NCBI GenBank assembly: GCA_017347465.1
Contig: AP021858.1
Span: 1,630,472 to 1,694,471, forward strand
Reading direction: 5' to 3'
DNA length: 64,000 nucleotides
From: Candidatus Nitrosymbiomonas proteolyticus
GTDB taxonomy: Bacteria; Armatimonadota; Fimbriimonadia; Fimbriimonadales; Fimbriimonadaceae
Positions 1 through 8,304 of this stretch are shown piece by piece. Each line of letters begins with the position of its first letter. The first letter of the stretch is position 1. A model generated the notes under the pieces. That model saw nothing but the letters and a program-made list of their open reading frames with translations. It was not told the DNA's origin and ran no database searches. Made by a program: the position numbers and the translations under genes.

Positions 1-101
1 GGCGCGGAGTCAACGGGGCAGGCGAGGAGGCACTTGACGAGGGATTCTATGGCGGCGCGGTCGGTGGCTAGCTCGCCAACACTGACGGAGGGGATTAGGC
101 C

Positions 102-1349
102 TTGGCTTCCGGAGCAGCAATCCTCCATACTGAGTATGTGGACGAGCCAACCAAGAGTAAGAGTCCGTTCTTCCCTGGTCAGCCAGTTCCAGTTGAGTTC
201 TTCGTGGGGCGTGCGGACCAAGTCAATCGTATCCTGCAGCGTGGGGCGGGCCAGGTTGCGAGCGGAAAGCCCGTTTCGATCTTCGTGGAAGGCGAGTACG
301 GGATCGGGAAGAGTTCTCTAGTCACCTTCACCCAACGGCTCGCCGAAAAAAAGTACAAGCTGCTCCCGATTTACGTCACCTTGGGAGGCTGCAAGTCGAT
401 GGACGATGTCGCAGCCCGCACGGTCGAATGTACTTTGATAGCTGGGGGTCACGAATCCACCAGGGGCGAAAAACTGCGCAATTGGCTCGCCAAATATGTT
501 GGCGAACAGGGCTTGTTTGGATTCAAGATTAACTTGCAGGCCCTGAAGACGGACGCTCCCGACTTTTCCTCACCTCAAGGGATGCTGGCATTCTTCGAAG
601 AGGCCGTAAAGAGGTTGTCTGACGAAGGCGTCGCCGGGATATTCCTTGTCTTTGACGAGATCAATGGTATCGTTGGCGATCCCGGTTTCTCTATGTTCCT
701 GAAGAGCTTCGTCGACGAGAACGGTGTGAGACGAGAGCCCGTGCCCCTACTCCTCGCGCTCTGCGGCACTGATGACAAGCGTCGCGAGATGATCCAGCGG
801 CACAAGCCAGTTGATAGGATTTTCGATGTTATTCACGTCGATGCAATGAGCGATTCCGAAATGGACGAGTTCTTCACAAGCGCATTCAAGAGCGTCGGGA
901 TCAGCGTCGAGCCTGGGGCCCTAGTGCTGTTCAGAGTGTTCTCCGCCGGGTTGCCGAAGATCATGCAGATGCTCGGCGATTCCGCGTACTGGATCGACCG
1001 TGACGCGAACATTGATCGCGAAGACGTGGGGCAAGCGGCATTTGCAACTGCTGAGGACGTGGGACGCAAGTTCGTGGACCAGCAAGTTTTCAACGCGCTA
1101 CGTAGCGAGAAGTACCAGGCGATTCTCGATATTATTGGCCAACAGGCTCCGCTTGAAATGTCGTTCGTTCGCGGGGACATTATGGCTTCCCTTTCGGATG
1201 TCCAGCAAAAGGTGTTCGACAACTTTCTGCAGCGTATGCGGCAACTAAACGTAATTCGCCAAGGCGAGCGAAAGGGCGAGTATGTGTTCAACGTGCTGAT
1301 GGTGCGGTACTACATTTACATCACGGCTCAGCGGCGCAAGGCACAGTAG
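102..1349 (+). CDS. AAA-type ATPase, P-loop NTP-binding protein
   Basis: The protein has a Walker A motif (GEYGIGKSS, about residues 64-72) and a Walker B-like strand ending in FDE (about residues 180-188). The C-terminal third looks helical or winged-helix. This is the layout of AAA/STAND-type ATPases of the AAA_16 or Orc1-like kind, which couple ATP binding to conformational switching. The substrate or partner cannot be read from the sequence. The TTG start at 102 has a strong GGAGGGG Shine-Dalgarno at 87-93, 8 nt upstream. An alternative GTG at 138 is preceded by CATACT plus 6 nt, which fits the leaderless pattern seen elsewhere in the window. The gene stands alone, with about 245 nt of non-coding sequence after it. 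Confidence 0.75.
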   Translation: MASGAAILHTEYVDEPTKSKSPFFPGQPVPVEFFVGRADQVNRILQRGAGQVASGKPVSIFVEGEYGIGKSSLVTFTQRLAEKKYKLLPIYVTLGGCKSMDDVAARTVECTLIAGGHESTRGEKLRNWLAKYVGEQGLFGFKINLQALKTDAPDFSSPQGMLAFFEEAVKRLSDEGVAGIFLVFDEINGIVGDPGFSMFLKSFVDENGVRREPVPLLLALCGTDDKRREMIQRHKPVDRIFDVIHVDAMSDSEMDEFFTSAFKSVGISVEPGALVLFRVFSAGLPKIMQMLGDSAYWIDRDANIDREDVGQAAFATAEDVGRKFVDQQVFNALRSEKYQAILDIIGQQAPLEMSFVRGDIMASLSDVQQKVFDNFLQRMRQLNVIRQGERKGEYVFNVLMVRYYIYITAQRRKAQ

Positions 1350-1594
1350 GTCCGCCCTGCCTCAGCGTTTGCTGCCCAGGTTCCTGCTTGGCAAGTCATT
1401 CGTCGATGTTCGGGACTTCGTTTTAGCGACGAGGGACCGGAATCGATGAAGTACAGGGTTGGTTCTGACAGGCGGATGGGTCGTGCGGACTGTCAGGGTT
1501 CCAAGGGAAGCCCTTTCAAGTCCTCGCGGACCCCGCACTAACTCCGCGCGAGCCCTCGGAGCCTGCAGGGCCATTCGTCACTCGATCGAGTCCT

Positions 1595-2722
1595 TCACCG
1601 CCCAAGCCCAACGGTTCCGCCCATGTGCGGGTTCCTTGCAGGGCCGCGGGATCTATAGTAGGCCCTCAGCGACTCTGCATGGCTTTGGAGCAGGGATCGG
1701 CTGAACCAAAACACGTGCCCGGATTCAGTTTGGGCCAAGAGATCGAGGTTGGCGCGCACATCCTCCCAAGGTACGGTTCCTTGGGACCCGTCCACCATGA
1801 CCCCCGCGGCCAGTCTCGAACCCGGATTCTCAAATAACTCGAATTGCGACTTCCAGTCCCGCGCGAAATCGGCCGCCGCTTTGCGGTACACCTGAGGCAC
1901 GAATTCGGTCATCCATCCGTTCCGGAGCCACTTCGGCCAATCGCAAGCGTAATTCTCAAGGGACCACGGGTAGACAGCAGGGCTGATGCTCACGATGAGG
2001 TTCGGGCGAATGGCCTTGAGCTCCCTGCTCAGCCGCTCGGCGAACTCGGTGACTCGCTCAGCCCGCCACCGAACCCATGCGGGGTCCTTCGCGTTCTGGG
2101 GAGGCGAAGCGCCTTCGTGAGCCCTTGCGTAAGCTGCCACGGTAAAAGGGTCATATCCCATCGAGGTGGGCCAGGCGATTCGGTCATCGAGTTGAATGCC
2201 GTCGATCGGGTAGTTTCGAACCGCCTCCTTGATGAGTTTGAGCAAGAACTCTTGGCACTCCGGCCTTGACGGGTTCATCCAGACGAAGGGGTTTTGTTCG
2301 GAGATGAGGCTGCCGTCCGAGGTGGCCGTCATCCAGTGGCGTCGCTTTTCAAGGAGTTCGTTCTGCGTGTCCTCGTGAGCGGCCATGAACCCGTACTCGA
2401 ACCAGGCGATGTAGGTGAGGCCGTTGCGATGGGCTTCGCGAAGCGTCTCGTCTAGGAGATCCCGGCTCTTACCGAGATTCGGGTGCCGATCGACTCCCGT
2501 TACCGCCGAAAGGGCTCGCGAGGGAAACTGGGTGTAGCCGTTCTTCCAGACCTCCACGTACACCGTATTGAGTCCGATGTCTTTGAGCTTTCGCAGGGTG
2601 CTCTCGGTCTTTGCCGGCGTTTGCAGGGCATCGTTGGCGGTGGTCGTAAGCCACACGCCGCGCAATTCGGCCTTCGGTGGGGAGAGCGGCATCGTGAGAA
2701 GGGTGGCAAGAGCCCCGAGCAT
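1595..2722 (-). CDS. Secreted family-10-like glycosidase (GHL10 / DUF187 type)
   Basis: The mature region opens with ELRGVWLTT and continues with a TIM-barrel pattern (LNTVYVEVWKNG, YIAWFEYGF, YPIDGIQLDDR, VSISPAVYPW). This is typical of the GHL10/YngK family of glycosyl hydrolase-like proteins, thought to act on envelope or peptidoglycan-linked sugars. The start chosen is the ATG at 2722 (MLGALATLL), because it gives a short hydrophobic signal peptide. A longer reading frame to 2899 would run into the divergent beta-lactamase-like gene. The acidic residues in IDGIQLDDR are candidate catalytic or substrate-binding positions. It is transcribed away from the serine hydrolase at 2820. Confidence 0.8.
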   Translation of the reverse strand: MLGALATLLTMPLSPPKAELRGVWLTTTANDALQTPAKTESTLRKLKDIGLNTVYVEVWKNGYTQFPSRALSAVTGVDRHPNLGKSRDLLDETLREAHRNGLTYIAWFEYGFMAAHEDTQNELLEKRRHWMTATSDGSLISEQNPFVWMNPSRPECQEFLLKLIKEAVRNYPIDGIQLDDRIAWPTSMGYDPFTVAAYARAHEGASPPQNAKDPAWVRWRAERVTEFAERLSRELKAIRPNLIVSISPAVYPWSLENYACDWPKWLRNGWMTEFVPQVYRKAAADFARDWKSQFELFENPGSRLAAGVMVDGSQGTVPWEDVRANLDLLAQTESGHVFWFSRSLLQSHAESLRAYYRSRGPARNPHMGGTVGLGR

Positions 2723-2806
2723 CAAGGTTAGATTGTACGTGTCGGTCGGGGGAATTTCAAGCCGAAGCTTGCTAGGCAAGGCTCCAGTTCGTTCCCGAAC
2801 TCCATG

Positions 2807-2812
2807 TAGAAT
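2807..2812 (+). promoter_or_regulatory. -10-like element (TAGAAT) of the 2820 gene
   Basis: TAGAAT ends 7 nt before the ATG at 2820 and there is no Shine-Dalgarno. This fits a leaderless transcript. No good -35 box is visible. Confidence 0.4.
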
Positions 2813-2819
2813 CGCCCGT

Positions 2820-3767
2820 ATGTCGCTACTGACCTCCGCCCTTGTTGCCGTTTGCGCGCTGCAAGCGGCGCCGAAAGCTACCGACCTGCAAGCTCTCAAG
2901 CCGAAGCTCGATGCGATCTCGAAGTCGTTTCATGGCCGGTTAGGCTACTACGTCAAGCGGCTGGACAACGGCGAGGAGATCGGGATTCGGGACACGGAAC
3001 GATTCCCGAGCGCGAGCACGATCAAGACCGCGATCATGGTGGAGTGTTTCCGGCAGATTGAGCGCGGGGAATTGGCATGGGACGAGCGCTTGGAGACGCC
3101 GCCTGCCGACAAGAGAAGCGAAAGCATGTGGGTGGCCTTCCTCGCCGAAGGCGTCAAGATCAACATCGATGGCTTGATCCACCTCATGATGAACGTGAGC
3201 GACAACACGGCGACTGTGATGCTGGCCGACCGAGTGGGGATCAACAGTATCGAGCAACTGATGCTGTCGTGGGGATTGCGAGACACCGCCTGTACGATAC
3301 ATGTCGACGAGAAAGACAACCTCAGACTCTACCGCTTGCGCCAGATCTTCGCGAACATGGGTGTGACATCGCCGCGCGACATGGGTTTTCTCTTAGAGCA
3401 GATATACCGGAGTAAGGCCGCTTCGCCCGCCGCCTGCCAAAAGATGATCCGGATTCTCTCGCATCAGTACTGGGACGACTTTCTGAGCTACGCCATCCCT
3501 CCGACCGTTGGGGTCGCATCGAAGGTCGGCGCTCTGAACCGCAGCCGCTCCGATTCGGCGATCGTCTTCGGTCCCCGACCCTACATCGTTACGGTCTATA
3601 CCGACCACCAGAAGGACCAGCGCTGGGAGGATGACAACGAGGGGAACGTCGCGATTCGCCGTATTTCGGGGCTGATATGGAACCACCTCCACCCGGAGCG
3701 CCCGTACAACCCGCCACCCGACGCGCGCAAGTGGTATCCAACTGGTGGAGGGGTCGAGGGGGGCTAG
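2820..3767 (+). CDS. Secreted class A beta-lactamase-fold serine hydrolase
   Basis: A signal peptide (MSLLTSALVAVCALQA) precedes a class A beta-lactamase-like domain. The nucleophile motif is SxxK (STIK within SASTIKTAIM), followed by an SDN loop (NVSDNTA), and the KTG box is replaced by KVG (SKVGALN). TSPRDMG matches the conserved TTPRDMA helix start of class A enzymes. I see no clear Glu166 equivalent in the omega-loop region, so efficient penicillin deacylation is doubtful. A peptidase or amidase role on wall peptides is as likely. The C-terminal tail (PTGGGVEGG) is encoded by a DNA repeat that recurs at 12908 outside any gene, so the last residues look recently acquired. Confidence 0.85.
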   Translation: MSLLTSALVAVCALQAAPKATDLQALKPKLDAISKSFHGRLGYYVKRLDNGEEIGIRDTERFPSASTIKTAIMVECFRQIERGELAWDERLETPPADKRSESMWVAFLAEGVKINIDGLIHLMMNVSDNTATVMLADRVGINSIEQLMLSWGLRDTACTIHVDEKDNLRLYRLRQIFANMGVTSPRDMGFLLEQIYRSKAASPAACQKMIRILSHQYWDDFLSYAIPPTVGVASKVGALNRSRSDSAIVFGPRPYIVTVYTDHQKDQRWEDDNEGNVAIRRISGLIWNHLHPERPYNPPPDARKWYPTGGGVEGG

Positions 3768-3773
3768 GTCGCC
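3719..3773 (+). repeat. Dispersed 55-bp repeat, copy 1
   Basis: This copy matches 12908-12962 at about 49 of 55 positions, with core CCAACTGGTGGAGGGG. Here it encodes the last residues and stop of the serine hydrolase. The other copy is intergenic. Confidence 0.7.
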
Positions 3774-3839
3774 GAAGGCACTACGGGTTCGCAAGGTCTC
3801 TGGCTCTCCTTCACGAAAATCGGGTTACTATGAAAGTGC

Positions 3840-5234
3840 ATGGAAGGAGAAGGCTGCTTCCGAGTCGGTTGGGAGGGCGGATTTGTCGTGGAGCGCCCCT
3901 GTGGAGAGAAGGTCGTGTTTCCCACGGCCAAGACGACGAGCTTGGCGGCGAAGCTGATCTTCTTTGCCCCGCAGTCATTCGACCGTCGGAACCTTGCGGG
4001 CGAGTTTTGGCCGGACGCCGTGGACGACCACGCGCGAATGAGCCTCCGCACCGCACTGACGGCCCTGAGGCGCTTACTTGGCGAGGAGTGCGTGATTGCC
4101 GAAGGGTCGAACGTCGGACTCGCTGCGGAGCGTTTTCTGCGTCCGATCCTATCGAACCCCCACGACTTCGCGCCTGAAATCACGGACGACTGGGCGGAGT
4201 GGGTGCGCGGCGGGATCGGCGCCGCGGCCGACTTAATACCGCTCAGAGTGCCCGTAGAGGGGCTTCTGGATTCCCTCGATTATCTCTTAGATGTGGACCC
4301 TGCCTCAGCTACGGAGTTCACGAACGCTTCTAAGCGGCTCTTGGAGCACCTTCCGGTCGATGAAGTGCTCCCCCGGCTGGAACGGTTGGGCAGGCTTGCA
4401 GCAGGATCCAATGAAATCGCATTGGGCGTGCGGGTGTTCCTTGCGACCCGGTTTCTGGCGAAGGGCCAGTTTGTTCCAGCGATTGACATCTGCAAAGGTG
4501 TGGTTCGAGAGGCGGAGTCTCGTTCGCTCTGCTCGATCGCGGAAAGCGCAGCCTACCACCTCTTTGCTTCTTGGGTCCTGCTCGACCAGCCGATGCGAGC
4601 GCGGCCCTACAAGGATTGGCTAACGCGGAACGGAAGTACGGTTGTCGCACGAATGGCTGAGGGGATGTGGAGTTTTCAGTACGAAGGAGGTGAGACGACG
4701 ATTCGCCGCCTGAAAACGACCGCGGAAGTCGCGCGCGACGAAGGAAAACCCTATTTCGAGCAAACCGCTCTCGCTTGCTTGCTGTCGATCGATGCGGCCT
4801 CCGCGTCGGAAAACCTGACCGAGCGTCTCAGCGACCTCCGGAGTCTGTCAGGAAGCGGTATCGGCGTGTTCGCTTCGGCGTTCTCCTTTGCTAGGGGTGA
4901 GATTGGGGAGGGCCAAGCTGAAAGAGCGGTTGCCCGAATGGCCGGACTGCTTCTAGAACTGAAGGAGCGTGGCGAGACTCGCATTGGCCTCGGAGCCCTT
5001 CATTACACGAGTGCCATTCTTGCCGAAGCCGGTTTTTGGGCGCTCGCCGCAGAGTCATTTGGAGCTGCCGGAGCGTGGGCCGAGGAGATGGGGGTTCCTT
5101 TCTTGGCCTCTGAAAAGCGAGAGCGCTTGCACCTGTCGCGCCTTCTTTCTTCTCGCCTCAGCAAGGACCAGTTTCTCCTCCACGTCCGTCGCGGTGCGAC
5201 TCTCTGGAAGCGAAACCTCTTTGCAATCGGCTGA
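3840..5234 (+). CDS. SARP/BTAD-like regulator with N-terminal winged helix and helical repeats
   Basis: Residues about 25-85 carry the signature of the OmpR-like winged helix found in SARP/BTAD regulators: strands before PTAKTTSLAAKLIFFAPQ, an LAGEFWPD segment, then MSLRTALTALRRLLG. The remaining 380 residues are helical and TPR-like, without a P-loop. A transcription factor role is inferred from the fold. The target may be the PEP-CTERM gene 78 nt downstream, but nothing proves it. TACTAT lies 8 nt before the ATG, and no Shine-Dalgarno is visible. An out-of-frame ATG at 3830 leads only to a short shadow frame. Confidence 0.65.
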   Translation: MEGEGCFRVGWEGGFVVERPCGEKVVFPTAKTTSLAAKLIFFAPQSFDRRNLAGEFWPDAVDDHARMSLRTALTALRRLLGEECVIAEGSNVGLAAERFLRPILSNPHDFAPEITDDWAEWVRGGIGAAADLIPLRVPVEGLLDSLDYLLDVDPASATEFTNASKRLLEHLPVDEVLPRLERLGRLAAGSNEIALGVRVFLATRFLAKGQFVPAIDICKGVVREAESRSLCSIAESAAYHLFASWVLLDQPMRARPYKDWLTRNGSTVVARMAEGMWSFQYEGGETTIRRLKTTAEVARDEGKPYFEQTALACLLSIDAASASENLTERLSDLRSLSGSGIGVFASAFSFARGEIGEGQAERAVARMAGLLLELKERGETRIGLGALHYTSAILAEAGFWALAAESFGAAGAWAEEMGVPFLASEKRERLHLSRLLSSRLSKDQFLLHVRRGATLWKRNLFAIG

Positions 5235-5312
5235 TTTCACGGTCGAGCGCATGATTTCACGCCTCATCGAGTACATGTGACTTCATCGACTTCGGTCGAA
5301 AGGAGCAACAAC

Positions 5313-5981
5313 ATGAACAATTGGATTCTCAAGGCGACTGTCTGTCTGGCCTTGGGCGCAACTATGATGAGCGCTCGGGCCCAGGTGATTGACTTCGAAA
5401 CGATTCCAGGCAGCGGTCCTTCAGACGGCATGACCATCGATACCCAGTTCCAAGCGCTCTACGGAGTGACGTTCAGCCTCGAAACAGGTGGATCTCCGGT
5501 CCTTGCGAAGGTGGGCGCACCAAGGACCGCGTTCCAAGGATACAACCTGCTGCCCGACCAGCCGGCTCCGGGCACGAACGCGGGCGAGTACTTTCTAACG
5601 GACGATGGAGTTGTCTCGGGACCCCCCGAACCCCTTATCATCAGGTACTCCTATCCGGTTGCTGGGGCAGGTGGGATCATCTTGGACATCGACGGCGCCG
5701 AGGAGTTCACGGTGCAGGCGCGAAATGCCGTGGACGATGTGATTGGCACCGTGGTCCTGCCGCCCAACAACGAACTGGACGGATCGGCGACGCGATGGGG
5801 TTTCGACTTCGGCACAGACGTGATCCACTCGATTCGGATCGTGTTTACCGGTGCTGGAGGCGGCGTGGGCTTGGCCTTCGACAACTTCTCGACCAACGCG
5901 GTCCCCGAGCCCGCTTCGATGTTGGCGCTAGGCACCGGCTTCGCGGCGCTCGCGCTCAAGAGACGCGGGCGTCGGCATTGA
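5313..5981 (+). CDS. PEP-CTERM secreted protein
   Basis: The protein has an N-terminal signal peptide (MNNWILKATVCLALGATMMSARA) and a C-terminal sorting tag: VPEP, a hydrophobic stretch (MLALGTGFAALAL) and a basic end (KRRGRRH). Such tags are recognised by exosortase/EpsH systems for export and surface or exopolysaccharide attachment. The middle, beginning VIDFETIPG, is a beta-rich domain common among PEP-CTERM proteins. The start at 5313 has AGGAG 7 nt upstream. No exosortase gene is in the window. Confidence 0.85.
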   Translation: MNNWILKATVCLALGATMMSARAQVIDFETIPGSGPSDGMTIDTQFQALYGVTFSLETGGSPVLAKVGAPRTAFQGYNLLPDQPAPGTNAGEYFLTDDGVVSGPPEPLIIRYSYPVAGAGGIILDIDGAEEFTVQARNAVDDVIGTVVLPPNNELDGSATRWGFDFGTDVIHSIRIVFTGAGGGVGLAFDNFSTNAVPEPASMLALGTGFAALALKRRGRRH

Positions 5982-5988
5982 AGCTCTT

Positions 5989-6011
5989 CCCGGTCTGATT
6001 GCCGGACCGGG
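5989..6011. terminator. Possible hairpin after the PEP-CTERM gene
   Basis: CCCGGTC and GACCGGG pair around a 9-nt loop, 8 nt after the stop codon. There is no T-run, so a terminator role is tentative. The rest of 6012-6241 holds nothing I can identify. Confidence 0.35.
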
Positions 6012-6241
6012 TCCACTGACTCGGAACGATCTCGGAATCCGGGACACGAGTCGCTGTGATCCGGTTCGGTATCTTTTCTTATAGGGTCGGAGCCGATTGC
6101 TATTACTCTTCCCCCTGGAGTCGACGCTCGCGGAGGAACAGCTGTTTGGGACGAATCGAATAGGCCGCCCCTTGACGTCGATGCATTGCCGGGTTGTGTC
6201 GAACGGTGCCGCTCCTCAGGGGACCCATTCTGCTTCAGGCG

Positions 6242-6703
6242 CTACGATTTCACCGTGAAGAAACTGCGTATTGCACGTTCCCGGTAATCGAAAATCTTCG
6301 TAACCTGGCGGCTCACGAACATCCAGGATATCAGACCCTCGAAGGGACCGCCGGGTACGGCGTAGCGGAGCCGGTCCTCGATGAACGTTCCTTCGGAGGT
6401 CCCTCGGAATCGGTGTTCGTGCTCCCAGAGAAGGTAGGGGCCTCTTCGTTGAACGTCGACGAACCTCTCTTCAGGTTCCCACGAGGTAATCTCGGCTTCC
6501 CAGCGGAAGGGCACTCCAAAAAGGCGCAGCCTGTACTCGATGCGCACGCCCGACTTCATAATGATTGGCAAGGGGCTGAGGATCTCAAATCGCAGCGATT
6601 GCGGCGTGAGTATCTGTAGGTTCGTCGCTTGGGAAAAGAACTGAAAGACTTGTGACAGAGGCTCTTCGACGAGAATCTGTCGCTCGAGCGTTCGGACTTT
6701 CAT
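6242..6703 (-). CDS. SRPBCC-family ligand-binding protein
   Basis: The 153-residue protein has the START/SRPBCC helix-grip pattern: MKVRTLERQILVEEPLSQVFQFFSQATNL at the N-terminus, LTPQSLRFEI, a beta-sheet with EAEITSWEP and HRFRGTSEGTFIEDRLRYAVP, and a long C-terminal helix (VTKIFDYRERAIRSFF). Members bind hydrophobic ligands. Small SRPBCC genes of this type often sit beside photolyase, TspO and LitR/CarH genes in light-induced clusters, and CarH lies 4 kb away here. The ATG shares one base with the TAA of the preceding gene, so translation is probably coupled. Confidence 0.85.
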   Translation of the reverse strand: MKVRTLERQILVEEPLSQVFQFFSQATNLQILTPQSLRFEILSPLPIIMKSGVRIEYRLRLFGVPFRWEAEITSWEPEERFVDVQRRGPYLLWEHEHRFRGTSEGTFIEDRLRYAVPGGPFEGLISWMFVSRQVTKIFDYRERAIRSFFTVKS

Positions 6704-7209
6704 TAGATTCGCCTGGTGTCGTATGCCCAGTGCAAGAGGGCTTGACGCTGTCGCTTCCGACAGTTCAAGTCGCCTTGAGGGCAGTTCTTTTGGATTTGAA
6801 CAAGGTGGCGCCTCATGGCCTTCCATCGCCTAATCTGACGGTCATCGTCGGGACACCTTCGGCCCAGGTAGTAGCGGCAATACCACTGAAACCATCCCCG
6901 GGGGTCTTCAGGGTAAATCCAGCCCTTTGCGCGCCAGTACGAGAGCGACTTTGAAGCGTTGACGCCAAAGAAGTTGAGCGTTGGGTCATGGCGCCTGGAG
7001 CAGAGCTTAGCGCCGAGGAACCACTCTTCAGGAAACTCGTCGAGACAATCCGTCATGTACTTGCCGCCGAATACTCCGAGCTCAAGCATTTGTTGGGGTG
7101 TCAACTCGGGCCGAAACTCGGGATCGAAGTTCTTGCCCACAGGTTCCGATAGCTCATAGCAATAACCCTGCTGCATTCGGTCGTTCACCATGACAATTCG
7201 CGGTCTCAT
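6703..7209 (-). CDS. Conserved unknown protein of the TspO-SRPBCC operon
   Basis: I cannot assign a function to this 168-residue protein. It is rich in Trp, Tyr and Arg and contains a striking segment, RGWFQWYCRYYLGRR, followed by DDRQIRRWKAMRRH. The N-terminal part (YELSEPVGKNFDPEFRP, LTPQQMLELGVFGGKYM) is also well-formed and acidic. No signal peptide or membrane helix is evident, so it should be cytoplasmic. The C-terminal half is strongly basic, which would suit nucleic acid or polyphosphate binding, but that is inference. It lies 13 nt after tspO and is stop/start coupled to the SRPBCC gene, so all three are probably co-transcribed. Confidence 0.8.
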   Translation of the reverse strand: MRPRIVMVNDRMQQGYCYELSEPVGKNFDPEFRPELTPQQMLELGVFGGKYMTDCLDEFPEEWFLGAKLCSRRHDPTLNFFGVNASKSLSYWRAKGWIYPEDPRGWFQWYCRYYLGRRCPDDDRQIRRWKAMRRHLVQIQKNCPQGDLNCRKRQRQALLHWAYDTRRI

Positions 7210-7222
7210 CTTCGGTCAACTC

Positions 7223-7699
7223 CTACAAAGCGCTAGTGTTCATCCTCCAAAGAGCGAAATTCAGCGCCGCTGCAAACCCGACCCATGCCAGGTAAGGCAG
7301 AAGAAGGGCCCCCGCAACCGGCCTTATCCGCCAGAAAGCTATGATGTTGGCGAGGATCACAATCCAGAGCAGAACGATCTCAGCAAACGCCCAGCCTCCA
7401 AGCCGCCAGTGAAAGAACAACCAAGTCCACAAACCGTTGAACACAAGTTGAGCCCCGAACAGGCTTGTTGGGACGGGAGCTTTGTTCCATCCGACAGCAA
7501 GGAGCGCAAGGGTGCCCGAAATGCCGATGAGCACGTAGAGAACCGACCAAACAGGGCCAAATATCTGGGGGCTGGGTGCCCATGCGGGTTTCGCGAGGGT
7601 CGCGTAGAATGCGCCTGACTGGGCCGATGCCACGCCACCTGATAGAGCGGCGATCAGCGTCGCTCCGAATGAGGCGGCGAAGGCTGGCCAGAAGTTCAT
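7223..7699 (-). CDS. tspO: TspO/MBR-family tryptophan-rich sensory membrane protein
   Basis: Five hydrophobic segments and the family signatures are present: LAKPAWAPSPQIFGPVWSVLY near residues 35-55, a GLWTWLFF segment, and the C-terminal YLAWVGFAAALNFALWRMN. TspO proteins bind porphyrins and other tetrapyrroles, and in bacteria they are linked to light, oxygen and stress signalling. The length (158 aa) is normal. TAAGTT lies 6 nt before the ATG, matching the leaderless pattern. It leads the operon with the unknown 168-aa gene and the SRPBCC gene. Confidence 0.92.
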   Translation of the reverse strand: MNFWPAFAASFGATLIAALSGGVASAQSGAFYATLAKPAWAPSPQIFGPVWSVLYVLIGISGTLALLAVGWNKAPVPTSLFGAQLVFNGLWTWLFFHWRLGGWAFAEIVLLWIVILANIIAFWRIRPVAGALLLPYLAWVGFAAALNFALWRMNTSAL

Positions 7700-7737
7700 C
7701 TCGCAAACTTATCAGTCAGGCGTGGGGATTGTAAGGA

Positions 7738-8256
7738 CTACAATGGCTGCTTAATGAAGCGGGCCGTTCGAAGAAGGCGCTCAAAGTGCGCGCTCCATTG
7801 CTTGTCGGCTTCGCGGTTCGGCACGTGAACCGAAAGCGCGAGCAAGCGTCCGTCGACGTTGCGGATCAAGATGTATCTTCGAGCAGCAAAACCTTGTCGG
7901 TCGACAACCTCGAACGAAGCTGTTTCTAAGCCGTCCGAAGTCTTGCCCAAGCGGTAGGGAGTCGGCTTGCCCTTCTTTTCCCGAAGGATGAAAAAGAGTG
8001 AAGTATGATACAACTCGTCCCACGACTGCTGTCCAGGTGGAGCCGTCATAATGCCGAGTTCGCCGTTGGACCCGTTTGGATGCGCCTTGCGCTGACCCCA
8101 ACGAGTTTCAGAACTGATATCCCAACCGGTTGGCAGTTCGACTGAATACGTCGCAGTGACGACTCGTGAGTATCCGTCCCCCAAGTCCAGCACCTTTGCG
8201 TCTTGGGGAAGTTGCGAGAGCAGGGAAGTAGCAAGCAGAGTTACGAGTAGATTCAT
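7738..8256 (-). CDS. Secreted protein of unknown function
   Basis: The protein has an N-terminal signal peptide (MNLLVTLLATSLLSQL) and then about 155 residues with alternating strands (YSVELPTGWDISSETRWG, LGIMTAPPGQQSWDELY) and a region (RYILIRNVDGRLLALSVHVP) resembling small secreted beta-sandwich proteins. I do not recognise the family. Its 5' flank is only 21 nt long before the right end of an IS3 element, so its native promoter may have been cut off. An AGAGGG lies 5 nt before the ATG. Confidence 0.6.
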   Translation of the reverse strand: MNLLVTLLATSLLSQLPQDAKVLDLGDGYSRVVTATYSVELPTGWDISSETRWGQRKAHPNGSNGELGIMTAPPGQQSWDELYHTSLFFILREKKGKPTPYRLGKTSDGLETASFEVVDRQGFAARRYILIRNVDGRLLALSVHVPNREADKQWSAHFERLLRTARFIKQPL

Positions 8257-8304
8257 TGAGGCCCTCTTAGTCGTTGGTGGCCAGCCCCCATTGTTGAAGA
8301 CATC

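Noticed and set aside
1-128. Minus-strand open frame of 42 codons running off the left edge (starts MEDCC, then an AIESLVKCLLACP-like helix)
   Set aside because: It looks somewhat coding-like, but its start would overlap the ATPase gene, it has no Shine-Dalgarno and the rest is outside the window.
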